Source of the DNA: an uncultured Candidatus Saccharibacteria bacterium | GTDB taxonomy: Bacteria > Patescibacteriota > Saccharimonadia > Saccharimonadales > Saccharimonadaceae | Length of the DNA stretch: 64,000 nt | Direction of reading: 5' to 3' | Assembly: GCA_947253945.1 (NCBI GenBank) | Contig: CAMYAY010000003.1 | Coordinates: 32,044-96,043, forward strand | Shown here: positions 33,461 to 41,563 of the stretch, in pieces | Layout of the letters: the number at the start of each line of letters is the position of its first letter | How positions within the stretch are numbered: position 1 is the first letter of the stretch | Notes under the pieces: model-generated | What the model saw: the letters and a program-made list of their open reading frames with translations, nothing else | The model's database searches: none | Told to the model about the DNA's origin: nothing | Translations under genes and position numbers: made by a program

Positions 33461-33901
33461 TTATGTGGTGTCCCGTAAGGTGGGGCGGGGAATGTCTAGT
33501 GGTTTGGTACTGTGGTACGGTTCAACTAATTGGCCCGTGTTAGGGTCAAACGCCGCGCCGCGGCAGACTAGACGGTAGCCGTCAGCCTGATTTATTAGCC
33601 CCCACACGCCGAACACTCGCGTGCCGCGGTAAGCGATGCGCAGGTCAGTCGCCAAGCAGTAGCGAAAGTTCTCAATCGACAGGCGATAAATGGTGTCGCC
33701 CGATGACCGATTGCTGGCAAAGTGGCTTAATGCCGCTTGCTCCACGCTACTTGGCAAATATTGCTCGCCCGCACCGTGGTTATTCCGGTACTCCGGCGCT
33801 AAAAAGTCCCATGCCCGCTGGATGATTGCCTTGGCTTCCGCCTCGAGCCCCAGATTCATGGCCTCACGCACCGAGTCGATTTGGCATTCGATGGTTGCCA
33901 T
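33461..33901 (-). CDS. Cytosolic hypothetical protein with the shared leader box
   Basis: 146 residues, soluble. Helical N-terminal half (EAMNLGLEAEAKAIIQRAWDFL), then YLPSSVEQAALSHFASN and a beta-rich C-terminal half. It may be a diverged member of the FxPxxxF family, but the motif is weak. The leader contains GCACCTTAC and a hairpin AGCAC / GTGCT just before the Shine-Dalgarno AAAGGAGG. The extended -10 is TTATGATAG on the minus strand. The function is unknown. Confidence 0.72.
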   Translation of the reverse strand: MATIECQIDSVREAMNLGLEAEAKAIIQRAWDFLAPEYRNNHGAGEQYLPSSVEQAALSHFASNRSSGDTIYRLSIENFRYCLATDLRIAYRGTRVFGVWGLINQADGYRLVCRGAAFDPNTGQLVEPYHSTKPLDIPRPTLRDTT

Positions 33902-33925
33902 TTTAACCTCCTTTGGAGCACTCCA

Positions 33926-33934
33926 GTAAGGTGC
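33926..33934 (-). promoter_or_regulatory. Leader box GCACCTTAC
   Basis: Shared leader box, here also part of a small hairpin 13 nt before the Shine-Dalgarno of the 33901 start. Confidence 0.45.
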
Positions 33935-34002
33935 TATCTTTTGATTGCTACTATCATAACATAAGCCCGCCGCCCGCGCCAGAAGCGCGTATAATAAAAG
34001 TG

Positions 34003-34428
34003 ATGAAGGATGAAGTAAATCACGTGCCTAAAGTGAAGCTAGCTAGGGTAGGTCAAGTCACACCCGCTGACCAAGCTTATGCGGCGGCGTTGCTGGAACG
34101 ACTCAGTAAATCGAAGTTTCGCAGCAGCTTTAGTTTGCGACCCGCTGACCGTGATTATTTCGTGAAGAAGGGCCGCGCCATCATTTGCCGCCACGCTCAC
34201 GAACTCCTCGCGGCGCGCGTGGGTGTTGTCGACCCGCCAAAGGATGGCAAGCAGACCCCTTACCGCGGCCATCCGGTGTTTACGGCACAACACGCCACAG
34301 CGACTTGCTGCCGCGGTTGTATCGCCAAGTGGCACGGCATCCCCAAAGGCCGCCCGCTGACGCCCGCCGAGCTTGACCGGTTGGTGACGCTCATCATGGC
34401 GTGGCTAGATGAGCAAATGGCGCGCTAG
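34003..34428 (+). CDS. DUF4186 family protein
   Basis: 141 residues. Typical DUF4186 motifs: ERLSKSKFRSSFSLRPADRDYF, GRAIICRHAHELLAARVG, DGKQTPYRGHPVFTAQHATATCCRGCIAKWHGIPKGRPLT. Conserved His and Cys (HPVFTAQHATATCCRGC) suggest metal binding, but the function of the family is unknown. TATAAT (33990-33995) ends 7 nt before the ATG. The longer frame from 33913 starts upstream of this promoter and is not used. Confidence 0.88.
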   Translation: MKDEVNHVPKVKLARVGQVTPADQAYAAALLERLSKSKFRSSFSLRPADRDYFVKKGRAIICRHAHELLAARVGVVDPPKDGKQTPYRGHPVFTAQHATATCCRGCIAKWHGIPKGRPLTPAELDRLVTLIMAWLDEQMAR

Positions 34429-34521
34429 AACGCTAAGCGTAAAATATCAAGTTCGCCTCGGTAATTGTGGTGGTTTTCCACAGTTCGCTATCTCGGCGAA
34501 CTATTTTCGTGTTCAAATTGC

Positions 34522-34551
34522 TTGACCAGTACTATACACTAAGTGTATAGT
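34522..34551 (+). promoter_or_regulatory. padR promoter with overlapping 21-bp palindromic operator
   Basis: TTGACC (34522-34527), 18-bp spacer, TATAGT (34546-34551). A perfect inverted repeat ACTATACACT-A-AGTGTATAGT (34531-34551) covers the spacer and the -10 box. It is the expected position for autorepression by the PadR protein encoded 10 bp downstream. Confidence 0.8.
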
Positions 34552-34560
34552 AATAACATA

Positions 34561-35202
34561 ATGAATGCACAATTGACGTTACTGGGGCTGCTAGCTATCG
34601 AGCCGAATTACGGCTACGAGCTGAAGAAGCTCTACGACCAATTTTTTGGCCGTGACAAGCCCATTTTGACCGGGCAAATTTATTCCACATTGAACCGCCT
34701 TGTGCGCGACCACAAGGTTGAACCAGTGCCTGCCGCGGCGCTCAACTCCGACCCCGCGACTGACAATGCGGCGAATTCAACTGCGGCGTTAGATGCTGCG
34801 GCGACGGCGTCCACGCTTGCCGCTCATATCAAGGCCAAAGCCACGGCCAAGCCGCAAGGTCCGAGCCAGATACAGTACCAAATCACGCCCGACGGTCTCG
34901 CCACGTTGCACACGTGGCTGACCACGCCCGAGGAAATCGGCGAGCACTTGCGCTCCACCTTTTACTGCAAGGTGATGCTCGCGCTCCTCGTGGACGGCGA
35001 CCCGCACCAGTACATCGACAGCCAGCGCCACACCCACTTGACGGCGATGCGCCAGCTGGTGCGGCGGCAGCTGATAGCGACCGACGTGGCGGAGCAGCTC
35101 CTGCTGGACGGGGCGATTTACCACATCGACGCCGACTTGAAATGGATGGATAAAGCAGAAGGAAAGATTGACAACATAAGGAGGGAACTATGTCAAAAAT
35201 AA
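34561..35202 (+). CDS. PadR family transcriptional regulator
   Basis: 213 residues. N-terminal PadR winged helix: LTLLGLLAIEPNYGYELKKLYDQFF, then LTGQIYSTLNRLVRDHKVEPV. A 50-residue Ala/Thr-rich insertion, then the wing strand (IQYQITPDGLATLHTWL) and a C-terminal helical dimerisation domain. It overlaps the downstream ABC ATPase start by 13 nt, and probably represses the padR-ATPase-permease operon through the palindrome. The inducer, a drug or envelope stress, is unknown. Confidence 0.9.
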   Translation: MNAQLTLLGLLAIEPNYGYELKKLYDQFFGRDKPILTGQIYSTLNRLVRDHKVEPVPAAALNSDPATDNAANSTAALDAAATASTLAAHIKAKATAKPQGPSQIQYQITPDGLATLHTWLTTPEEIGEHLRSTFYCKVMLALLVDGDPHQYIDSQRHTHLTAMRQLVRRQLIATDVAEQLLLDGAIYHIDADLKWMDKAEGKIDNIRRELCQK

Positions 35203-35873
35203 TTATTGCGGGCAGTGATTTACACAAAAACTACGGCAGCACCAAGGCGCTCCGCGGCGCCAACCTAGAGGTAAAGCAGGGCGAGATTTTGGCCATCATG
35301 GGTGCTTCGGGCTCGGGCAAGTCAACATTGCTCCATGTCCTCTCGGGCATCATTAAGCCAACCAAGGGCACGGTGCGATTTAACGACCAGCGCATTGACC
35401 GCGCGCCCGACCGTGTGCGCACGGCACTTCGGCGGACGAAGTTTGGTTTTGTGTTTCAATTTTCGCAGCTGGTGCCGGAGCTGACCGCGCTTGATAATGT
35501 GGCGGTGCCACTCCTCTTGGCGGGCGTGCGGCGCAGTGAAGCTTATACCCGTGCCGCGGATTGGCTGAAGCAAATGGGGTTGGGCGACAAGGCGAACGCT
35601 CTCGCGACCGAGCTCTCGGGCGGCCAAGCGCAGCGGGTGGCGATTGCCCGCGCCATGGTGATTGAGCCTGAGGTAGTGTTCGCCGACGAGCCGACGGGCA
35701 GTCTTGACGTTATCAACTCCGAGCAGGTGATGCGCATTTTTACCAAGGCGGCGCGCGAACATAATGTGACCGTGATTATGGTGACGCACGAACCAACCAT
35801 TGCCGCTTACGCCGACCGCGAAGTGATTGTGCGCGACGGGGTGGTAGAGCACGTTAAGCGGGAGCAGAAGTAG
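35190..35873 (+). CDS. ABC transporter ATPase, MacB/LolD/BceA type
   Basis: 227 residues. Walker A GASGSGKST, Q-loop FQFSQLVPELTALDNV, signature LSGGQAQR, Walker B VVFADEPTG, H-loop MVTHEP. It energises the permease encoded 2 nt downstream. The pair looks like an antimicrobial-peptide or lipoprotein mechanotransmission exporter rather than an importer, since there is no binding protein. Shine-Dalgarno AGGAGGG lies inside padR. Confidence 0.95.
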   Translation: MSKIIIAGSDLHKNYGSTKALRGANLEVKQGEILAIMGASGSGKSTLLHVLSGIIKPTKGTVRFNDQRIDRAPDRVRTALRRTKFGFVFQFSQLVPELTALDNVAVPLLLAGVRRSEAYTRAADWLKQMGLGDKANALATELSGGQAQRVAIARAMVIEPEVVFADEPTGSLDVINSEQVMRIFTKAAREHNVTVIMVTHEPTIAAYADREVIVRDGVVEHVKREQK

Positions 35874-35875
35874 CC

Positions 35876-38140
35876 ATGTTGGGTTGGACACTCTTTCGCA
35901 CCTCATTTAAGTCGAGCTGGCGGCGCTTTGCTTTGATTAGTGGCGCCGTGGGGGTGGGGTTTGCCGTTATGCTCCTCTTTACTGCCATGTTTGGCCCGTT
36001 TATGTCGAGCGGACGCGATGTCTTTATGTCCTCTTTTATGGGCGAGCAGAAGCAAATTTACAACGTTGACCCAGTGGAAATGGTGGCGTATCAGACGAAT
36101 TGGCGCGGGCAAAGCGTAGCGCAGTACGAATTGCAGCCGACGGGCGCACGTTTGCCGCAGTTGCCAGAGGGCATGACGCGGCTGCCAAGCAAGGGCGAAT
36201 ATCTGGTTTCGCCGGCATTATATGAGGTAATGCAACGCTATCCGGCGGACAATTTGGGGCAGCGCTTTGGCGATAAGCTAGTTGGCGTCTTGCCGAAGCA
36301 GGCCACGTTGACGCGCGACGCGTTGGTGGCGGTGACGGGCGGCATTAGTCCGGCGCGACGTAATTCTGTGGGCAAAGTTTACCGCTTTGTGCCGACGATT
36401 TGGCGCGCTGACCCAATTGAAGCGCGGATTCCCGCGGTAAAGCTGATTAAAACGGTGATGTACGCCGGCGTGGTGATTCTAATGTTGCCAGTGCTGTTCT
36501 TGCTCTCGATTGCGATTCGCTTGGGCTCGATTCAGCGCGCGCGCCGTTACTCGGCATTACGCTTGGTGGGCGCTACCAACGGGCAAATCACGCGCATTAT
36601 TTTACTGGAGGCTATCTTGGCTTCAGTGGTTGGCTTGGCGGTGGGCGGCGTGTTGTACTTGCTAACGCGACCATTCCTTGCCGAGTTGAAAATGGTTGGT
36701 GGGCAGCGGTTGTGGCTGGAAGAGATTACCTTGACACTGCCGCAAGTAGCATTGCTAATTGCTGGCACACTAGTGCTGGTTTGTCTCACTAACTGGTGGG
36801 CGATGCGCAAGGTGCACACTTCGCCACTGGGTGTCATGGTGGCGCATGCTAGCGAGAAGCGTCCTCGCCTCTGGCGGCTGATACCGCTGGTACTGGGGCT
36901 GGGGATATTGGTCTGGGTGAAGGTGAGCAAAATGTCGACGCTCAACGTCTCTTATTGGCTGCTTGGCTCTATTGCCATCTGCATGTGCGGTATTGTGCTG
37001 GCGGTGCCGTGTTTCACTTACCACTTGTCTCAGTTACTTGCGAAGTGTTCTCGCCGCCCAGTTGGCCTGATTAGTTTTAAGTACATCAACCGCCACGCCC
37101 GCGCCATCTCGCGCGCGGTGGGTGGCATTGGCTTGGCAGTGCTGGCGGGGACGTTCTTCCTTGCTTGTTCTGGCGGCGTGGAGCAGGTCTTAAGCAACGC
37201 CGCCGGTCTGGCGCAGCCGAACGCTACTTTCGCCAAATTAGGGCAGAATTCCGCGCAGCCGCTGAGCCATGACGCGGTTGCCCAACTCGGGCGGTGGCTG
37301 CAGCAGTTTGGCGCGAAGAATCTCACGCTGGTGACGCTGCGTTATACAGACGAGAAGAACGGTGAAGACACGCTGTCCAATCTCTATTATGTCGCGGAGT
37401 GTCGGGCAATGTTGCCGCACATGAAGCAGCTGGACTGCACCACGCCGCAGCACCGTTACGTGGCGTTTAGTCCGGAGTCGAAGCTGGAAAAAGCGGTGTT
37501 GTATGCGCCGGCACCAGATAAGTTTGCTAATCTCAAGCAGTCTAGTGGCTGCAACGACCCGTCGGTTTGTGCGAAGCCGGCGACAAACAAGCAGGGGTAT
37601 TTAGCGACGATTACACTTGAGCAGCATGAGGCGGCGATTAGCGCCATTGAGAAGATGGACCGCGATGCGAAGAATTTGGCGGGCGGTCAAATTACGCTGT
37701 ATCGGTTGCACGAAACAGCATTAAGTTCGACTCGCGCAGCTATGGAGTCGCTGTCCAAGCTGACTTATTGGGGGCTGGCCTTTACCATGACTGTGGCGAT
37801 GATTAGCGTGGCCATTTCGACCGTGGCGGGTATGCTGGAGCGCCGCCGCACACTGTACGAGTTGCACCTCTGCGGTATGCAAGTGGGTGAGTTGCGCCGC
37901 ATGCTGATAATTCAGGCCGTGCTACCACTGGTTGCCGCGACGTTGCTAGCGCTTGGCGTGGGCTACTTGGAGGCGAACTCGTTCCTTACTCTCAGTTCCA
38001 GCGTGAAAGTCGCGCCGAAGTTGCCACCGCTGTTTTACGGCATCGTGGGTGGCTTGCTCGTGGCGACGCTTGTGGTGGTGGCGGTACTTACGAAGTCTGT
38101 CTCCCGCACCGTTGACCCTGAAAACAATCAGACTGAGTAG
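35876..38140 (+). CDS. FtsX-family ABC transporter permease
   Basis: 754 residues. Membrane helices lie at about 18-40, then four to six between ~200 and 450, a large extracellular region (~450-650) and three near the C-terminus (~655-750). This ~10-helix layout with FtsX domains is BceB-like. SIQRARRYSALRLVGATNGQITRIILLEA is the typical FtsX coupling segment, repeated at the end as MLERRRTLYELHLCGMQVGELRRML. Partner of the preceding ATPase. The substrate is unknown; peptide-antibiotic resistance is a reasonable guess. Confidence 0.9.
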   Translation: MLGWTLFRTSFKSSWRRFALISGAVGVGFAVMLLFTAMFGPFMSSGRDVFMSSFMGEQKQIYNVDPVEMVAYQTNWRGQSVAQYELQPTGARLPQLPEGMTRLPSKGEYLVSPALYEVMQRYPADNLGQRFGDKLVGVLPKQATLTRDALVAVTGGISPARRNSVGKVYRFVPTIWRADPIEARIPAVKLIKTVMYAGVVILMLPVLFLLSIAIRLGSIQRARRYSALRLVGATNGQITRIILLEAILASVVGLAVGGVLYLLTRPFLAELKMVGGQRLWLEEITLTLPQVALLIAGTLVLVCLTNWWAMRKVHTSPLGVMVAHASEKRPRLWRLIPLVLGLGILVWVKVSKMSTLNVSYWLLGSIAICMCGIVLAVPCFTYHLSQLLAKCSRRPVGLISFKYINRHARAISRAVGGIGLAVLAGTFFLACSGGVEQVLSNAAGLAQPNATFAKLGQNSAQPLSHDAVAQLGRWLQQFGAKNLTLVTLRYTDEKNGEDTLSNLYYVAECRAMLPHMKQLDCTTPQHRYVAFSPESKLEKAVLYAPAPDKFANLKQSSGCNDPSVCAKPATNKQGYLATITLEQHEAAISAIEKMDRDAKNLAGGQITLYRLHETALSSTRAAMESLSKLTYWGLAFTMTVAMISVAISTVAGMLERRRTLYELHLCGMQVGELRRMLIIQAVLPLVAATLLALGVGYLEANSFLTLSSSVKVAPKLPPLFYGIVGGLLVATLVVVAVLTKSVSRTVDPENNQTE

Positions 38141-38142
38141 AC

Positions 38143-38406
38143 TTACTGCTCTTGCGGGCGCTGTTCTTTGCGATAAGCGTCAATTAACCGGCGAAGCTCT
38201 GCTTTGCCGGTTTTGTTATAGAGGTCGCCTTCAATTGCGCCCAGCCCAGCCACGATGGCACTGGCAATATCGTCATCCTGCAGCTGAGGGTTAAGACTTG
38301 CCAGTGAAAAAATATGTTCAATTGCCGTGCCATCCAGCTCTGCCAAGTGTTGGTCGACAAAATCGATAAATTCCGCCCGCGTCATCTTTTCAAATTGCTT
38401 ATTCAT
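38143..38406 (-). CDS. Small acidic hypothetical protein
   Basis: 87 residues, helical and soluble (MTRAEFIDFVDQHLAELDGTAIEHIFSLA). The leader sequence TACTAATTTTTAATGTCCAT closely resembles that of the 28255 gene, including a box GTCCATTAG, and ends only a few bases before the ATG. No clear Shine-Dalgarno. It is probably cotranscribed with or following the 38430 gene on the same strand. The function is unknown. Confidence 0.65.
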   Translation of the reverse strand: MNKQFEKMTRAEFIDFVDQHLAELDGTAIEHIFSLASLNPQLQDDDIASAIVAGLGAIEGDLYNKTGKAELRRLIDAYRKEQRPQEQ

Positions 38407-38429
38407 AGTTTGCTAATGGACATTAAAAA

Positions 38430-38696
38430 TTAGTACTTACGGTCGCCGTAGTCTAGTGTAGCGTCAGGCTCGTTGACGCGCGCGCCGGCTTGTCCGCCAT
38501 CTAGCAGCTGCATGATAAATTCATCAAAGTCGTAAGCCGCCGGCTGCTCGTTAAAAATCACCACGCGCCGTGGCACAGACAAGCCACTGAGTTCCACTAA
38601 TGCTGCTGTGGTTTGGTCGTAGCGGTCGGTACTTACGAGACGTGCCGCGCTGGCTTCTGGCACATATTGCCGCGCCACTGTGAGATAATCTTCCAT
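38430..38696 (-). CDS. Small hypothetical protein
   Basis: 88 residues, soluble. EDYLTVARQYVPEASAARLV, then VPRRVVIFNEQPAAYDFDEFIMQLL. TATAAT (38708-38703) ends 6 nt before the ATG at 38696, exactly as at prfA, so the mRNA is probably leaderless. The longer frame upstream of this promoter is not used. It lies 23 nt upstream of the 38406 gene, a likely two-gene unit. The function is unknown. Confidence 0.7.
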   Translation of the reverse strand: MEDYLTVARQYVPEASAARLVSTDRYDQTTAALVELSGLSVPRRVVIFNEQPAAYDFDEFIMQLLDGGQAGARVNEPDATLDYGDRKY

Positions 38697-38810
38697 AATA
38701 TTATTATAAAATATATATACATTAGTAGCCACTACTTTGTCTGTGCGTCTGCCGCTTTGTTGGCTAGAGGTTTTGGGTATTTTTATGAAGCGTGTGCTAA
38801 AATACTGTTT

Positions 38811-39311
38811 ATGGAGCAGGGGCAACTAGACATTCAAGCGACATACGACGATTTAATGTCGCGCGTGGGCAAGTCGACAGAGGCGGACCGGCTGATCGCC
38901 ATCCAGCTGCTGGCGCAAATTGATGCGCGCCACGCGGCGCGTCATGCAGCGGAGCGCAAAAAGCAAGCCAAGATGATTGAGACCGGCCAACTGGCGTTCG
39001 ACTTTGATGGCTTTAACGAGACAGACACCATTGCGTTGGCGCTAGAGCTGGTCGACCGCGCCACTGCTGAGAAAATCGTCCAAAATATTGAGGATTATCC
39101 AGATGAAGACCACTATAACATCAAGTGGCTGGCGCAGCGTTGTCGGCGCGTGAAATACGCGGATATCTTTGACCGCCGCGATGAAGCACTCAGTTCTGCT
39201 ATTGCCGAAGCGTGGGGCGATGCTGATATGATGGAACGCAACTTGCGTGATATCGCCGGCTTGCCATCGCAAGACGAGCCTGCGGAGGATGAGTCTGACG
39301 CTCGCCGATAA
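38811..39311 (+). CDS. Soluble helical hypothetical protein
   Basis: 166 residues. A helical N-terminal half (ADRLIAIQLLAQIDARHAARHAAERKKQAKM), then FDFDGFNETDTIALALELVDRATAEKIV, and an acidic tail. TAAAAT (38798-38803) lies 7 nt before the ATG. The frame upstream from 38613 precedes the promoter. A bidirectional terminator is shared with fmt. The function is unknown. Confidence 0.68.
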   Translation: MEQGQLDIQATYDDLMSRVGKSTEADRLIAIQLLAQIDARHAARHAAERKKQAKMIETGQLAFDFDGFNETDTIALALELVDRATAEKIVQNIEDYPDEDHYNIKWLAQRCRRVKYADIFDRRDEALSSAIAEAWGDADMMERNLRDIAGLPSQDEPAEDESDARR

Positions 39312-39341
39312 AGTAGACTAAGCCAATCCATCTCATATGAT

Positions 39342-39370
39342 AAACCCCCAGCTGCAGTGCTGGGGGTTTA
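39342..39370. terminator. Bidirectional terminator between 38811 gene and fmt
   Basis: AAACCCCCAGC / GCTGGGGGTTT stem with A and T runs on either side, so it can serve both converging genes. Confidence 0.85.
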
Positions 39371-39371
39371 A

Positions 39372-40265
39372 TTAATTTTTGTGTAGACCGCGCAGAAAGT
39401 CGGTGGGCTTCATGCGCTTGCCGCTCTTTGGGTTTAAAATCTCGATGAGTTGCAGCGCGCTATCGCCTTGGCAAGGGATGACGTCCGCCCAAGCGTCGCC
39501 CGTGAAGGGTTCTAACGCCTTGGCTTTAGTCACAATGACCGACTGCCCGCCAAACTCAATCCGACACTTCGGCCACGCGCCGAACGCCCGCAGGCGGTTG
39601 TAGCACTCGCGCGCCGTCATGGTGGCTGGGTCGAGCGCGCCATCTTCCTTGCGAATCATGTGACAGTAAGTGGCGAGGTCGTCATCTTGCGCGAGCGGCG
39701 GCAGTTTGCCCGCCACGATATCGGCCAGCTTCGCAACAAAGAGTTCCGCGCCGCGCTGGGCAAACTTGGCGTAAAGGTCGGCGGTGGTTTCGTCGCCGGT
39801 TAAGTCCACGCGCTCTTGATAAAAAATCGGGCCGGCATCCATAGCCTTGGCGACTTGCATCAGCGTCAGCCCAGTGAAGTGGTCGCCCCGCGCCACGGCA
39901 GTCTCGATTGGCGACGGCCCGCGGTAGATGGGCAGCATAGACGGGTGAAAGTTGATGATGCCGTGTGGAAAGAGGTCAATCACGCTCTCCGGTATAATCT
40001 TGCCGTACGCCACCAGCGCACCGCAGTCGGCGTGAAAGGCGGCGATGTCGTTCACGGCGGTGCTCAGCTTTTCGGGCTGCAAGACAGGAATGCCGTGTTG
40101 GTCGGCAATTTGTGCTACCTCAGGGCGGGTCAAGGTTTGGCCGCGGCCGCGCTTAAAATCTGGCTTGGTCACTACGGCGACCACCTCATATGGCGCGGCG
40201 TCAATCAAGGCTGACAGGCTGGGCGCCGAGATGGCGTCGGTGCCGAAGAAAATCACTTTAATCAT
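39372..40265 (-). CDS. fmt: Methionyl-tRNA formyltransferase
   Basis: Formylates Met-tRNAfMet for initiation. 297 residues from the ATG at 40265. N-terminal Rossmann domain with VIFFGTDAISAPSLSALI; catalytic Asn and His in IINFHPSMLPIYRGPSPIE; Asp in KAMDAGPIFYQE. C-terminal OB-like domain (CRIEFGGQSVIVTKAKAL). TGGTATAAT ends 6 nt before the ATG. It sits beside def, the usual pairing, but each has its own leaderless promoter. A longer frame to 40454 runs into def. Confidence 0.95.
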   Translation of the reverse strand: MIKVIFFGTDAISAPSLSALIDAAPYEVVAVVTKPDFKRGRGQTLTRPEVAQIADQHGIPVLQPEKLSTAVNDIAAFHADCGALVAYGKIIPESVIDLFPHGIINFHPSMLPIYRGPSPIETAVARGDHFTGLTLMQVAKAMDAGPIFYQERVDLTGDETTADLYAKFAQRGAELFVAKLADIVAGKLPPLAQDDDLATYCHMIRKEDGALDPATMTARECYNRLRAFGAWPKCRIEFGGQSVIVTKAKALEPFTGDAWADVIPCQGDSALQLIEILNPKSGKRMKPTDFLRGLHKN

Positions 40266-40285
40266 AGGGCTATTATACCACGCGG

Positions 40286-40924
40286 CTAGGCGCGCTTTTT
40301 GCTGTAAAGCGTGGCGCATTGGCGAATGTACTCGGGGTCGGTCGGCAGGATGCGCATTTTTTGCACTTCGGCGTAAGGAATCGGCTTGAGGTCGCCGTTT
40401 GGCATTAAAATGGAGAAGGCGCCTTCGTCTTGCGCGATGCGGTCGATAAAGCAAATGCCATTGGTGTGGTCAATCTCGTGCTGCAGCACCCGCGCCAGAA
40501 AGGCGTTGGGCGATTTGACGTGGACGCGGTTGCCGTGGATGTCGGTGGCGCGCACGCGCACCTTGGTGTAGCGGGGCACTTCGCCGTAAATGTCTTTAAT
40601 GGAGAGGCAACCCTCTTGGTCGTATTCAATTTTGCCTTCGTATTTAACAATTTCGGGGTTGATGAGCACGGTAAAATTGTGGTTGTCTTTGTCGTCAAAA
40701 TCTTCGCGGATGATAATCACGCGCGCCATTTGGTCAATTTGCACCGCTGCGAGCGCCACTGCCACCTCATGCGGGCGCGAGGCTTCCCAGTCGAGCGCGG
40801 CCGCCTTCATGTCGGCGATAATCTGCTGTGTCGCGGGCGATAGGGCGTCGACCCGCTGGCTGCGCTCGCGCAAGTGGTCGTTGGGCAGGGTAATAATATC
40901 TTGATATGTGTAGCTAGACTTCAT
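40286..40924 (-). CDS. def: Peptide deformylase
   Basis: Removes the formyl group from new proteins. 212 residues. Metal-binding motifs EGCLSI and QHEIDH are present. Motif I, usually GxGLAAxQ, reads AVALAAVQ, with both Gly replaced by Ala. TGGTATAAT (core 40936-40931) ends 6 nt before the ATG at 40924. The tail (YAEVQKMRILPTDPEYIRQ) is longer than in most bacteria. With fmt and map in this window, the whole N-terminal Met pathway is encoded. Confidence 0.93.
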   Translation of the reverse strand: MKSSYTYQDIITLPNDHLRERSQRVDALSPATQQIIADMKAAALDWEASRPHEVAVALAAVQIDQMARVIIIREDFDDKDNHNFTVLINPEIVKYEGKIEYDQEGCLSIKDIYGEVPRYTKVRVRATDIHGNRVHVKSPNAFLARVLQHEIDHTNGICFIDRIAQDEGAFSILMPNGDLKPIPYAEVQKMRILPTDPEYIRQCATLYSKKRA

Positions 40925-40948
40925 GGTACCATTATACCAGATTAAGCG

Positions 40949-40977
40949 TTGACCTGCGGCGGGCGATGTGTTACACT
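40949..40977 (+). promoter_or_regulatory. Promoter of rplU
   Basis: TTGACC (40949-40954), 17-bp spacer, TACACT (40972-40977), leader about 20 nt with AAAGGAA. Confidence 0.65.
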
Positions 40978-41004
40978 GGTAGAGTTAATAAGTAAAGGAA
41001 TTAA

Positions 41005-41310
41005 ATGAAAGCAGTCATTACAAGTGGCAACAAGCAATACACTGTTGCCGAAGGCGAGACCCTTTTGGTAGATCATCTGCCAGAGGCTGAAAAAGCTCTC
41101 ACGTTTGATGCACTGTTGACTATCGATGGAGACAAAACGACAGTCGGCACGCCAACCGTGAAGGGTGTAAAGGTAAGCGCCGAAGTCGTTGATGCCCTCG
41201 TTAAGGGTGAGAAGACGTTGGCGATTCGCTTCAAAGCTAAGAAGCGTGTCAACAAGGTTCGTGGCGGTCGTCACGAGTACACTCGCATCAAGATTACCTC
41301 TATCAAGTAA
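41005..41310 (+). CDS. rplU: 50S ribosomal protein bL21
   Basis: 101 residues. AVITSGNKQYTVAEGETLLVDHLP at the start and FKAKKRVNKVRGGRHEYTRIKITSI at the end match bL21, which binds 23S rRNA near L20. rpmA (bL27), the usual next gene, is absent here: a terminator follows directly. Confidence 0.95.
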   Translation: MKAVITSGNKQYTVAEGETLLVDHLPEAEKALTFDALLTIDGDKTTVGTPTVKGVKVSAEVVDALVKGEKTLAIRFKAKKRVNKVRGGRHEYTRIKITSIK

Positions 41311-41327
41311 TACAGGTAGTCGCTTGA

Positions 41328-41352
41328 GCCCGCCAGCTTGGCGGGCTTTTTT
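41328..41352 (+). terminator. Terminator of rplU
   Basis: GCCCGCC-AGCTT-GGCGGGC followed by TTTTTT. Confidence 0.95.
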
Positions 41353-41467
41353 GATTGGCTTTTGTCGGCAAATTAGTCTAAGCCGCGAGCTAAATCGGTT
41401 TGAGCTGGGTCGCCGCGTCCGCCGGCGGGCTTTACGCTAAAGGCTTGTTGCCGCATTGTGCTTGTGT

Positions 41468-41535
41468 TATACTAGAGGTATACGCGCGAGAGACGTAGTT
41501 AAATAACTATCCACACTACTAGTGACCGATAGTTA
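41468..41535 (+). promoter_or_regulatory. Promoter and leader hairpin of the 41564 surface-protein gene
   Basis: Extended -10 TGTGTTATACT (core 41468-41473) followed by AGAGGTATAC, the surface-gene promoter class. In the leader TAACTATC (41504-41511) pairs with GATAGTTA (41528-41535) before the Shine-Dalgarno AAGGAGG. Confidence 0.55.
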
Positions 41536-41563
41536 ATTGCGAGAGTTAATAACAAGGAGGGTA

